A DNA stretch of 64,000 bases from Variovorax beijingensis (GTDB lineage: Bacteria > Pseudomonadota > Gammaproteobacteria > Burkholderiales > Burkholderiaceae_C), in NCBI RefSeq assembly GCF_003951285.1, contig NZ_RXFQ01000019.1:1-64000 (forward strand), written 5' to 3'. The first letter of the stretch is position 1, and each line of letters starts with the position of its first letter. Below, in pieces: positions 16,907-26,300 of this stretch. The notes beneath the pieces were generated by a model. It made no database searches. It had not been told where the DNA came from and saw only the letters and a program-made list of their open reading frames with translations. A program made the translations under genes and the position numbers.

Positions 16907-17060
16907 GTCGCGCAGGGTGCTGCGTCGGGAATTGCAGGGCGTCATCCATCGTCGATAGAAGGGGTTTGAATTTTTCCCTTGCGCTTGTGAGACGGCGGCG
17001 GGTGGTGTGCCCGCCGCGCCCTTCGGCAAGTAGGGCAGGCGCGCAGGCGCCGGCCGGGTC

Positions 17061-19292
17061 TCAGAAGTCGATGCTGGCCGAGAGGCTCACCGTGCGCGGC
17101 GAGCCGACGAACAGGTAGCCGGCCGTCGACGTGCCCCAGTAGTCCTTGTCGAACAGGTTCTCCACGTTCATGCGGAAGGTGACGGGCTTGCCGCCGAGCC
17201 GCGTCGCGTAGCGCGCGCCGGCATCGAAGCGGTTCCAGCCCGGGATGTGCAGGGTGTTGGCAGGATCGACGGCGGTCTTGCCGGTGTGGATCATGCGGCC
17301 CGTCAGCGTCAGTCCGGGAAGGAACGGCATGTCCCATTCCGCGCCCAGGTTCAGTTGCCAGTCCGGCACGCCGATCGCCTTCTTGCCTTCCAAGGCGCTC
17401 GTGGCCGCCTTGGTGATGACGCCGTCCATGTAGGTGACGCCGCCCAGAACGCGCACGCCACGCACCAGCTCGCCGGCCAGGGTGGCTTCGACGCCCCGGT
17501 TGCGCTGCTCGCCGAAGACGCCGAAGGTCGAACCCGAGAGGCCGGCGCTGGGCTTGGTCAGCTCGAACAGGCTGACGGCCGCCACCATGCCGCCGTCGAG
17601 GTCGAACTTGACGCCGATCTCCTTCTGCTTGGACTTGTACGGCGGCATGACCGCGCCCGGGTTGCTGATCGCAGCGCTGATCGGTGCGACCTCCCCGCGC
17701 GACAGGCCCTCGATGTAGCTCGCATAGAGCGAGACGTTGGGCTGGAGCTTGTAGACCACACCGGCCACCGGCGTGGTGGCGCTCTCGTCGTAGTAGGCGC
17801 CGCTCGCCTGGCCGGTGGAAAAGTCGTAGTCCTGCCCGGCCACCTGCTGGCGGCGCAGGCCCAGGGTCACGCGCAACCGGTCGTCCATGAACGACAGCGT
17901 GTCCGCCAGCGCCAGGCTGGTCAGCTTGGTGTCGAGGTACGGGCGCAGCGGGTTGCCGATGCCGGCCGTGGACGGCGTCGGCAACAGCAATCCGGCATAC
18001 AGGTTGGAACTGCCGCCCGGGTAGCCCGTGTAGAAGCCCAGCGTCTGTTCCTGCTCGAGGCGCGAGAAGTTCAACGCGACCTCATGCTTCACGGGACCGG
18101 TCGAGAACCTGCCGCGCAGGCCCGCGTCCAGCGACTTGCTCTCGACGGACATGCGTTGCCAGCCGCCGAAGAATGAGTAGTTGCCGGCGGTGTCCATGAT
18201 GACCGGATTGGATGCGACCGCGCCCCAGTTCAGCTTGCGCTGGCCGTAGCTGGCGTAGGCCGTGAGGCTGTCGCTCAGGTCGTACTCGGCCTTGAGCACC
18301 GCCGAGCCGTTGCGCCCGTCGGACCAGCCCAGGCCCGGATAGGGATAGCGGTTGTCTGGCGCGCGCGGCACGGCGGCGAGCGTCGGGCCCGCCTGGAATT
18401 GGCGCACGACGTTGTCGATGCGCTCCTTCTGCGCCAGCAGGTCCAGCGAAGCGCGCAATGCGCGGCCTCGGTAGTCCAGCGCAACGGCGCCCAGGCTTTC
18501 GCGCGTGGACTGTCCCTTGATGGCCGTGTCGCCTTCGCGCTGCATCGCGTTGATGCGCACACCGAACGATCCGTCCGGCCCGAAGCGCCGGCCGATGTCG
18601 ACATGGCCGCCGAACACCGAGTCGGACGAGGCACTGCCGGTGAAGCGCGTGATCGGCTCGCTTTCCGCGCGCTTGGGCACGAGGTTGACGACGCCGCCCA
18701 CGCTGCCGCCGGGCGTCATCCCGAACAGGGACGCGGACGGGCCCTTGATGATCTCGACCCGCTCCACCGCCTCCAGCGGCGCGCGCCAGTAGGGCGTCAC
18801 GCCGAACACGCCGTTCAGCGCAAAGTCGCTGCTCGGGACGCTGAACCCGCGGATCGTGATGTCTTCGTTGAGGTTGGATCGCGCGCTGCCCATGCGCACG
18901 GACGGGTCCGCCGACAGGACGTCGGCCACCGAGCGCGCCTGGTCGTTCTCGATCGTCTGGGCGGTATAGCTGGTCACGCTGAAGGGCGTTTCCATGACGG
19001 AGGCGTTGCCGAGGATGCCCATGCGTGCGCCGCGGCCCACCTGGCCTCCGCGGATCGCGGGTGGCGGCGCATCGATCGAATCGCTCTGCTCGGTGGCCGT
19101 GACCAGCGGCAGCGTCGCTGTTGCGGCCGCAGCAGGCTCGTTCGCCGGCCTTGCATCCGCCGTCTGCGCCAGCGCGGCGCCTGCGCACCACGCCGCGCCG
19201 GCCGCGAACGCCGCCTGCGCGGCGACTGCCAACTTCGATTTCACGCCGCGCTGGCGTCCGTACAAATGATCGACCATAAGCATTTTGTCCAT
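17061..19292 (-). CDS. TonB-dependent siderophore receptor
   Basis: 743 residues: signal peptide (about 18-42, ending AALAQ), plug domain (ETPFSVTSYTAQTIENDQARSV, RGFSVPSSDFALNGV, VEIIKGPSASLFG), then a 22-strand barrel ending with the expected aromatic residue (SLSASIDF). No N-terminal signalling domain is seen, so it is not an FpvA/FecA-type transducer. It imports ferric siderophores across the outer membrane, powered by TonB. Three ATG codons cluster at the start (19292, 19283, 19277). A Fur-box-like sequence lies directly upstream, so iron repression is expected. The siderophore is unknown and no synthesis genes are nearby. Confidence 0.95.
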   Translation of the reverse strand: MDKMLMVDHLYGRQRGVKSKLAVAAQAAFAAGAAWCAGAALAQTADARPANEPAAAATATLPLVTATEQSDSIDAPPPAIRGGQVGRGARMGILGNASVMETPFSVTSYTAQTIENDQARSVADVLSADPSVRMGSARSNLNEDITIRGFSVPSSDFALNGVFGVTPYWRAPLEAVERVEIIKGPSASLFGMTPGGSVGGVVNLVPKRAESEPITRFTGSASSDSVFGGHVDIGRRFGPDGSFGVRINAMQREGDTAIKGQSTRESLGAVALDYRGRALRASLDLLAQKERIDNVVRQFQAGPTLAAVPRAPDNRYPYPGLGWSDGRNGSAVLKAEYDLSDSLTAYASYGQRKLNWGAVASNPVIMDTAGNYSFFGGWQRMSVESKSLDAGLRGRFSTGPVKHEVALNFSRLEQEQTLGFYTGYPGGSSNLYAGLLLPTPSTAGIGNPLRPYLDTKLTSLALADTLSFMDDRLRVTLGLRRQQVAGQDYDFSTGQASGAYYDESATTPVAGVVYKLQPNVSLYASYIEGLSRGEVAPISAAISNPGAVMPPYKSKQKEIGVKFDLDGGMVAAVSLFELTKPSAGLSGSTFGVFGEQRNRGVEATLAGELVRGVRVLGGVTYMDGVITKAATSALEGKKAIGVPDWQLNLGAEWDMPFLPGLTLTGRMIHTGKTAVDPANTLHIPGWNRFDAGARYATRLGGKPVTFRMNVENLFDKDYWGTSTAGYLFVGSPRTVSLSASIDF

Positions 19293-19296
19293 TGAT

Positions 19297-19315
19297 GATA
19301 ATGAGAAGTATTTAT
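19297..19315. promoter_or_regulatory. Fur-box-like operator before the TonB receptor
   Basis: GATAATGAGAAGTATTTAT shares 13 of 19 positions with the classical Fur consensus (GATAATGATAATCATTATC). It sits 4 bases from the first receptor ATG in an AT-rich island (about 19288-19330) that contrasts with the GC-rich surroundings. Confidence 0.7.
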
Positions 19316-19409
19316 ATTCGTATCATCAAAGTCAAGATGCTCCCTGAGGATCGAGGGGGAAGGGTTGCGAATGCCTGCAGTTAGGATATGCAGCGCACCA
19401 CATCAAGCC

Positions 19410-20409
19410 ATGAGCAAAGCCATTCCTCCGCCCGGCAAGGCAAGGGCCGCCGGCCCGTTCGGCGGGTACGCCGATTTCCGGGGGGCATCGTCGAGCTGCG
19501 CGATGCCGCGCGGCGGGCCGCCGCGCGCAGCGTCAATGCGTGGATGACGGCGAGCTACCGGGAGATCGGGCGCCGGATCGTCGAGGCCGAGCAAAAGGGC
19601 CGGCGGCGCGCGGGCTACGGCGAGCAGCTGATCGAGCGCCTCTCGCTCGACCTGACGAGCCGGTTCGCCAGACAGTGTCTGGCGAATCTCCTGCACTGCC
19701 GCCGCCCGATGCGCCATGGCTCGCCGGCGCCGATCCTGCCGACGCTGCCGGAGCATGGCCGTTGGAAGACCTGGCGCGGATGTTCACGCTGCCCTGGTCC
19801 GCCTACGTTCGCCTGCTGTCGGTCAAGGACGGCAACGCACGCCGGTTCTATGAAGCCGGGGCGCTGCGCGGCGGATGGAGCGTGCGCCAGCTCGACCGCC
19901 AGATCGGCAGCCAGATCTACGAGCGCACCGCGCTCTCGAGGAGCAAGGCCGTGATCCATCGGCTGGAAGACTTCCTGCTCGAACTCGGCGGCGACTTCAG
20001 CTTCGTCGGGCGGCAGCGAAGACTGCGCATCGACCAGACCTGGTACCGCGTGGACCTGCTGTTCTTTCACCGGCGCCTGCGCTGCCTCGTCATCATCGAC
20101 CTGAAGCTTGGCGGGCTGACGCACGCGGACGTGGGGCAGATGCACATGTACTGCAACTACGCCAGGGAGCACTGGACCCTGCCCGACGGGAACCCGCAGG
20201 TCGGCCCGATCCTTTGCGCCGACAAGGGCCAGGCGCTGGCGCGCCATGCGCTCGAGGGGCTGCCCAGCAAGATCATGGCCGCGAACTACCGCACCGTGCT
20301 GCCGGACGCCGAGCTGCTGCAGAGCGAACTGGAGAAGACGCGGCGCATGCTGGAGACGCGCGGCACCTTCCGCGGCAAGGACCTGGCGGGGGGCACGGCA
20401 GGGCCATAG
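19410..20409 (+). pseudogene. YhcG/DUF1016-type nuclease, multiply disrupted
   Basis: The gene can be followed through three frames. ATG 19410 starts MSKAIPPPGKA and reaches FGGYADFRG; a shift in the G-run 19480-19485 moves to the frame reading GIVELRDAARRAAARSVNAW and GRRIVEAEQKG; near 19668-19675 the frame changes again to RQTVSGESPAL and WSAYVRLLSVKDGNARRFYE. A normal DUF1016 C-terminal PD-(D/E)XK domain follows (RVDLLFFHRRLRCLVIIDLK). About 40-45 residues normally found between YERTALSRSKA and VIHRLEDFLLELGG are missing. Relatives are nucleases often found in defence or mobile regions. Not expected to be functional. Confidence 0.85.
19666..19684. repeat. Perfect 19-base palindrome at a frameshift/deletion point
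   Basis: CGCCAGACAGTGTCTGGCG, nine-base arms around a single G, lies exactly where the yhcG-like gene changes frame and loses a conserved stretch. CGCCAGA-type repeats may have mediated the deletion; it may also simply be coding sequence (RQTVSGE). Confidence 0.5.
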
Positions 20410-20502
20410 AAAAAAGTCCTGCGGAATTCTTTTTCGGCGCCGAATCCTTTTGGCCCTGAAGCGGCCTCCATGCAGGGGTCAACATTCACCGGAGCCCGCA
20501 AC

Positions 20503-20718
20503 ATGTTTCATCTCAAACGCAACGTCCCGTCCTGGGAGCGCGCAGTTCGGCTGTGCCTCGGCGTCTTCGCCGCCCTCGGCGCTTTCTACCTTTTGCCGGC
20601 CGGGACGCTTCGCATGCTGGGCCTCGCCGTGGCGGGAATGCTCGCGGCCACGGCCATCGTCGGGTTCTGTCCCGCCTGCGCGATGCTCGGCCGGAAGGCC
20701 GCGGGCCAGGCCCGATGA
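20503..20718 (+). CDS. Small YgaP-like (DUF2892) membrane protein
   Basis: 71 residues. NVPSWERAVRLCLGVFAALG followed by two hydrophobic helices (about 14-31 and 36-54) and a CPACAMLGR tail is the DUF2892 pattern seen in YgaP-type membrane domains. GGAG precedes the ATG. The stop overlaps the ECF sigma factor start (ATGA), so the two are translationally coupled. Function unknown; the two cysteines at the C-terminal end might bind metal or sulfur. Confidence 0.8.
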   Translation: MFHLKRNVPSWERAVRLCLGVFAALGAFYLLPAGTLRMLGLAVAGMLAATAIVGFCPACAMLGRKAAGQAR

Positions 20719-21296
20719 TCGGCGCGTCCGCTGCGCTGATCGAAGCCGCCTGCGCCGGGGACGAGCGGGCGCTGTCGCAATTGCTGCGCGCCTGCCAGCC
20801 CGACCTCAGGCGATTCGCGCGCCGCACCTGTTCGAACAGCGAGGACGCCGAGGATGCGGTGCAGGTGGCGCTGTGGCAGCTGCACCGCAAGATCGGCACG
20901 CTCGGCACCGTGGCGGCCTTTGCCACCTGGCTGTTCCGCATCGTCGAGCGCGAGTGCTACCGGATCTTCAGGCGCAGTGCCGCCAAGGCGCCCCTTTCGG
21001 CGCCATTGGCAGAGGAGCTGGCTGCGCCGCATATTCCCGCGGACTTGCGCCTCGATCTCACGCGGGCGATTGCCGCGCTGCCGGAGGCCTATCGCGTCGC
21101 GCTGATCCTGCGCGATGTCGAGGAACTGACCGCCCCCGAGGTCGCCGCAAGCCTGGGCCTGAGCGTGCAGGCCGTGAAGAGCCGGCTGCATCGCGCCCGC
21201 GCGATGGTGCGCGAGAGCCTGATGAGCGGCGGCTACTGGGATCGGGATGGCGAATCCGGATCGGATCCGCGCGAGGTGAGGACCATCGGGCGCTGA
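20715..21296 (+). CDS. ECF-type RNA polymerase sigma factor
   Basis: 193 residues with region 2 (DLRRFARRTCSNSEDAEDAV, then ATWLFRIVERECYR) and region 4 (ALPEAYRVALILRDVEELTAPEVAASLGLSVQAVKSRLHRAR). ATGA overlap with the DUF2892 gene. No anti-sigma factor gene with a zinc-binding motif follows, so regulation may be through the membrane protein or transcriptional; this is inference. Target promoters are unknown. Confidence 0.9.
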   Translation: MIGASAALIEAACAGDERALSQLLRACQPDLRRFARRTCSNSEDAEDAVQVALWQLHRKIGTLGTVAAFATWLFRIVERECYRIFRRSAAKAPLSAPLAEELAAPHIPADLRLDLTRAIAALPEAYRVALILRDVEELTAPEVAASLGLSVQAVKSRLHRARAMVRESLMSGGYWDRDGESGSDPREVRTIGR

Positions 21297-21336
21297 GGCC
21301 GGCACTGCTGCAAGGCGTTCGGCGCGGGCTTCTTCT

Positions 21337-21687
21337 TCACTTGTCCGCCACGCCGTCCTTGCGCGTCCGCGCCAGCAGGCTGCGCACCGAGGACTCGAGC
21401 TCGCGCAGCTGGAACGCAATGTCGTGCAGCTGCTCGGCAAGGGTGGTGAATCCGGCCGGCTGCGCCATCGTGGCGGCGGCCAGGCGTGCCGGCCTGTGCG
21501 AAGCCTCCGGACTCACGGCATGCCTCAATGCGGCGACGCTGGCGGCGGCAGTACCGGCTGCGCAGCGAAGCGCGGCGACGGCTTCGTCGACCTGCACATC
21601 GCGCCTTGCCATGGCATCCGCCACGCTGCCGCGCCAATCTTCCAGCGCGCCGGGCTCCTTGCCGAACAGGTTGTCGATCTCCTTCAT
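21337..21687 (-). CDS. Hypothetical helical protein
   Basis: 116 residues, Ala-rich and predicted helical, ending QLHDIAFQLRELESSVRSLLARTRKDG. No signal peptide, membrane segment or known domain. It is convergent with the sigma factor gene. Codon use fits a real gene but the assignment is weak. Confidence 0.4.
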   Translation of the reverse strand: MKEIDNLFGKEPGALEDWRGSVADAMARRDVQVDEAVAALRCAAGTAAASVAALRHAVSPEASHRPARLAAATMAQPAGFTTLAEQLHDIAFQLRELESSVRSLLARTRKDGVADK

Positions 21688-21821
21688 GCCCCCGATTTTG
21701 TCGGAGAACGGGGTTCAGATCACGCATGACCGTCGACGGCTCTCGAACAGGCCTTGGCTTAGGATGCGCTGATGCCTCTTTCGCAACTTCCGGCGGATCG
21801 CCCCGAAGGGCGCCTTGCTTC

Positions 21822-22196
21822 ATGAGGCCCGCCGGCCCCGTCGCGAGACTGCTCTGGCGCGTGCTGGCGCTGGTGTGCGTCGCCCTCGGCCTGATCGGCG
21901 CCTTTCTTCCTGTCCTGCCGACGGTGCCGTTCCTGCTCGCGGCCGCCTGGGCGGCCGGGCGCGGCTGGCCCGCGCTCGAACACTGGCTGCTCGAGCATCC
22001 CCGCTATGGCGAGTACATCCGACAGTGGCGCCAACGCGGAGCGGTGCCCCGCCGCGCGAAGTGGGCCGCAACGGCCATGATGGCGCTGAGCTCGGCCGTG
22101 CTGCTGGCCACCGCCGCACCCGTCGCCGTGAAGATCGGCGCGCCGGTGCTCATGGCGGCCGTCGCGATCTGGCTGTGGAGCCGGCCCGAAAGCTGA
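21822..22196 (+). CDS. DUF454 (YbaN-type) inner-membrane protein
   Basis: 124 residues. The family signature is clear: LALVCVALGLIGAFLPVLPT (about 15-34) followed by PFLLAAAWAAGRG, a short amphipathic region with HPRYGEYIRQWRQRGAVPRRAK, and two further hydrophobic helices at about 79-95 and 99-118. YbaN proteins are small inner-membrane proteins of unknown function. It is convergent with the recombinase gene, 3 bases apart. Confidence 0.88.
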   Translation: MRPAGPVARLLWRVLALVCVALGLIGAFLPVLPTVPFLLAAAWAAGRGWPALEHWLLEHPRYGEYIRQWRQRGAVPRRAKWAATAMMALSSAVLLATAAPVAVKIGAPVLMAAVAIWLWSRPES

Positions 22197-22199
22197 TCG

Positions 22200-23222
22200 T
22201 CAGACGACCTCGGCCGGACCGGTGAGCACGCGCTGGTACTTGCCCATCGCCTCGGGCTCCACGCCGAGCCAGCGCGCCACCTGATCGAGCGTGGCGCCCC
22301 TGCGCAACTGGCGCAGCGCAAAGGTGTGGCGCAGCAGGAAGGAGCCGCCGCCGGCGGCCTCGATGCCCGCATCCTGGAGCACCTGCTTGGCGGCAACGTA
22401 CTGGGCTTCCTTGCTCCAGGGCTTGCCGGTGCGCGTGGCCGGGAACAGGAACTCGCCCGCGATCAGCGTCTCGGCGCGTATCTTGAGCCAGTGCTGCAGC
22501 AGCTCGCCGGCCCAGGGAGCGACCGGTGCCTCGCGCGCCGGCGAATTGCCGTTGCCCGGCACCGCGACCTTCCAGGGCCGCTCGCGCCGGCCGGCCATCT
22601 GCGATGTCGGCGCATCGAGCCGCAGCAGGCGGACGTCTCCTGGCGTGAGCCCAGCGCCCAGCTGCAGGGCAACGGCCGTGCGGTTGCGCAGCGCCTGCCA
22701 GCTCAGCGCGGCCTGGGCATGCCTGTCGCCCGTCGTGCCGGGGCGCGGCCGGGCACTCGAGAGAAAGACGATGAGGTGCCGGGCCTCGGAGACCGAGAGG
22801 AATTCCGGCAGCGGATCGGCCCGCGCCGAATCCGCGTAACGAATCTCCGGCTGGGTCGCGATCCAGTCCGCGGCGGCGGTGTTGACCGGGGTGTCGTGGG
22901 TCTTTGCGTGGTGGCGCAGCACCCGGTCGATCAGCCGGAGCAGGCGCAGCGCATAGCGCGGCGACAGCGACAGGTCGTCGCTTTTCATGCCGAAGCGCGC
23001 CTGCTGGAACGCCGACAGGTCGCCCTTGTCCAGCGAGGCCAGCGTCACCGCGGGCGACTGGCCCAGGCACCAGGCCGTGAAACTGCCCCACATGTCCCGA
23101 TAGACCGCGATGGAAGAGGGTTGCCGCAAGGCGCCGTTTTCCTGCTGCGCGGCCAGCCAGCTGGCAAACGCCGCCTGATGCGATTCGCCGGAGGGTTCGG
23201 AGAAGAGGGGAAGGGATGGCAT
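22200..23222 (-). CDS. Tyrosine recombinase (phage-integrase fold)
   Basis: 340 residues. An N-terminal SAM-like core-binding domain (about 15-110, SSIAVYRDMWGSFTAWCLG) precedes the catalytic domain. R298-H299 (LLRHTFALRQL) supplies the second Arg box and Y329 (GKYQRVL) the nucleophile; a first Arg is likely in GLTPGDVRLLRLD. The usual LGH motif before the Tyr reads WLGVE, an atypical replacement of the last His. The gene starts 4 bases from a 15-bp inverted repeat. There is no adjacent phage or element gene, so it may be a stand-alone or domesticated recombinase. Confidence 0.85.
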   Translation of the reverse strand: MPSLPLFSEPSGESHQAAFASWLAAQQENGALRQPSSIAVYRDMWGSFTAWCLGQSPAVTLASLDKGDLSAFQQARFGMKSDDLSLSPRYALRLLRLIDRVLRHHAKTHDTPVNTAAADWIATQPEIRYADSARADPLPEFLSVSEARHLIVFLSSARPRPGTTGDRHAQAALSWQALRNRTAVALQLGAGLTPGDVRLLRLDAPTSQMAGRRERPWKVAVPGNGNSPAREAPVAPWAGELLQHWLKIRAETLIAGEFLFPATRTGKPWSKEAQYVAAKQVLQDAGIEAAGGGSFLLRHTFALRQLRRGATLDQVARWLGVEPEAMGKYQRVLTGPAEVV

Positions 23223-23225
23223 AGA

Positions 23226-23347
23226 AAATACACTAACGGCCGGCGGTTGATTTGCGACCGGGCAAGTTGGGTTGCGTAGTGCGGCGGAGGCGGGAGGCGG
23301 GAGGCGGGTGGCGTTGGTCCATCGAATCGGTTGCCGTTAGTGTATTT
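23226..23347. repeat. 15-bp perfect inverted repeat flanking 92 bp, beside the recombinase
   Basis: AAATACACTAACGGC at 23226-23240 and its exact reverse complement at 23333-23347 enclose 92 bases. The left copy ends 4 bases before the recombinase ATG; the right copy overlaps the last codons and stop of cusA. Inside are short GGCGGGA-type tandem repeats (about 23284-23312). The layout resembles the recombination sites of small invertible elements, though an operator pair for the recombinase gene is also possible. Confidence 0.6.
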
Positions 23348-26300
23348 GCTTGTCGGGCTCCGCACCACCCCTTCGCCGGCGCAGCAAATACCACGCAGCC
23401 GGAACCACCAGCATGCTCAAGAGTGGCGCCGTGACCATGCCGCCCACCATGGGCGCGGCGATGCGCGTCATCACCTCCGAACCGGTGCCGCTGCCAAGGA
23501 GGATGGGCAGCAGGCCCGCCATCACGACGGCCACGGTCATGGCCTTGGGCCGCACGCGCAGCACGGCGCCTTCGCGGATCGCGGCGCGCAGGGTCTGGTC
23601 GTTCATCGGTTCTCCGGCCTCGAGGCGCCGCGCCAGCGCGTTCTTCAGGTAGACCAGCATCACCACGCCGAACTCGGCCGCCACGCCGGCCAGCGCAATG
23701 AAGCCCACTGCCGTGGCGACGGAGATCGAGTGACCCATGGCCCAGACGAGCCAGAAGCCGCCGACCAGCGAGAACGGCACGGCCGCCATCACCAGCGCCG
23801 CATCGCCGAACGACCTGAACAGCAGGTAGAGCAGCACGAAGATGACCGCCAGCGTCGCCGGGACGACCAGCTTCAGCCGCTCGGTTGCGCGCTCCAGGTA
23901 TTCGAACTGGCCGGACCATGACACGGCGTAGCCGGCCGGCATCTTGACGGCGCGGCCGACGGCCGCCTGCATGTCGGTGACGACGGAGCGCAGGTCGCGG
24001 CCGCGCACGTCCACATACACCCAGCCCGACAGCCGCGCGTTCTCGCTGCGCAGCATCGGCGGGCCGTCTTCGATGCGGATCGTTGCGACATCGCCCAGCA
24101 GCAGTTGCGCGCCCCTGGCCGTGACGAAGGGCAGCTGCCGCAGGCGCTCGAGCGAGTCGCGGACCTCGCGCGGATAGCGCACGTTGATCGGATAGCGCTC
24201 GCGTCCCTGAACGACTTCGCCCACGTTGTCGCCGCCGATGGCCGTGGACACCACGGCCTGCACGTCCGCCACCGAGAGCCCATGGCGCGCCGCCGCGAGC
24301 CGGTCGACGTCGACATCGATGTAGCGCCCGCCGGCGAGCCGCTCGGCCAGCGCGGACGACACGCCGGGAACGCCCCTGACCGCCGCCTCGATCTGCGAGG
24401 CCAGCGCGTCGATGGTGGCCAGGTCCGTGCCCGCCACCTTGATGCCGACGGGACTCTTGATGCCCGTGGCCAGCATGTCGATGCGGTTGCGGATCGGCGG
24501 CACCCAGACGTTGGTGAGGCCCGGCACCTTGACGGCGCGATCCAGTTCCTCGACCAGCCTTCCGGTCGTCATGCCCGCGCGCCATTGCGCCCGGGGCTTG
24601 AACTGGATGGTGGTCTCGAACATCTCGAGCGGTGCCGGATCGGTGGCCGTGTCCGCACGGCCGGCCTTGCCGAACACGCGCTCGACCTCGGGCACGGTCT
24701 TGATCAGCCGGTCGGTCAGCTGCAGCAGCTGCGACGCCTTCGACACCGAAAGCCCGGGCAGCGCGGACGGCATGTAGAGCAGGTCGCCTTCGTCCAGCGG
24801 CGGCATGAACTCGCCGCCGAGCCGCATCATCGGCACCGCGGTGAGGGCCAGCAGCGCAGCAGCCATCGCCAGCGTTCCCTTGGGGAAGCGCAGCACCAGC
24901 TCCAGCGCGGGACGGTAGGCCGCCATGAGAAAGCGGTTCACCGGGTTGGCGGCTTCATGCGGAATGCGCCCGCGGATCAGGTAGCCCATGAGCACCGGAA
25001 TCAGCGTGACCGACAGGCCCGCCGCGGCCGCCATGGCGTAGGTCTTGGTGAAGGCCAGCGGCGAGAACAGCCGGCCCTCCTGCGCCTCGAGCGAGAACAC
25101 CGGCACGAAGGACAGCGTGATCACCAGCAGCGAGAAGAACAGCGCCGGCCCCACCTCCACGGAGGCATCGACCACCAGCTGCCAGCGCTCGGCCACCGCG
25201 GGCTGCCGTCCCTGCGCGGCCTCGAAGGCCTCGATGTGCTTGTGCACGTTCTCCACCATGACGATCGCCCCGTCCACCATCGCACCGATGGCGATCGCGA
25301 TACCGCCCAGCGACATGATGTTGGCGTTGACCCCCTGCCAGTGCATGACGATGAACGCGGCCAGCACGCCGATGGGCAGCGCCACCACCGCCACCAGCGC
25401 CGAGCGCAGGTGGAACAGGAACACCGCACAGACCAGCGCCACCACGACGAACTCCTCGATGAGCTTGGAGCGCAGGTTCGCCACCGCGCGGTCGATCAGC
25501 AGCGACCGGTCGTAGGTGGGCACGATCTCCACGCCCGGCGGCAGGCCCGGCTTGAGCGCCTCGAGCTTCGCCTTGACGGCCTCGATGGTCGAACGCGCGT
25601 TCTTGCCCGAGCGCATGACGACCACGCCGCCGGCCACTTCGCCTTCGCCGTCCAGTTCGGCGATGCCGCGGCGCATCTCGGGGCCGATCTGCACGGTCGC
25701 CACGTCGCGCAGCAGCACCGGCGTGGCGCCCGCCACCGCGAGTGGGATGGTCCGGAAATCGTCCAGCGAGCGCAGGTAGCCGCGCGAGCGCACCATGTAC
25801 TCCGCCTCGGCGAATTCCACCACCGAGCCGCCGGAGGCCTGGTTGGCCTTCTGCAGGGCCTCCACCACCGCCGGCTGCGTGATGCCCAGCGCGCGCATGC
25901 GGTCGGGGTCGAGCACCACCTGGTACTGCCGCACCATGCCGCCGATGCTGGCCACCTCGGCCACGTCGGGCACGGTCTTGAGCTCGAACTTGAGGAACCA
26001 GTCGTTGAGCGCGCGCAGCTGCCCGATGTCGCGCATGCCCGTGCGGTCGACCAGCGCGTACTCGTAGATCCAGCCCACGCCCGTCGCGTCGGGGCCGAGC
26101 GAGGCACTCGCGCCCTCGGGAAGCCTGGCCTGCACCTGGTTGAGGTACTCCACCACGCGCGAGCGCGCCCAGTACGGATCGGTCTTGTCGTCGAACAGCA
26201 CATAGACGAACGAGTCGCCGAAGAACGAATAGCCGCGCACGGTCCTGGCGCCGGGCACGCTGAGCATGGTGGTGGTCAGCGGGTAGGTGACCAGGTCCTC

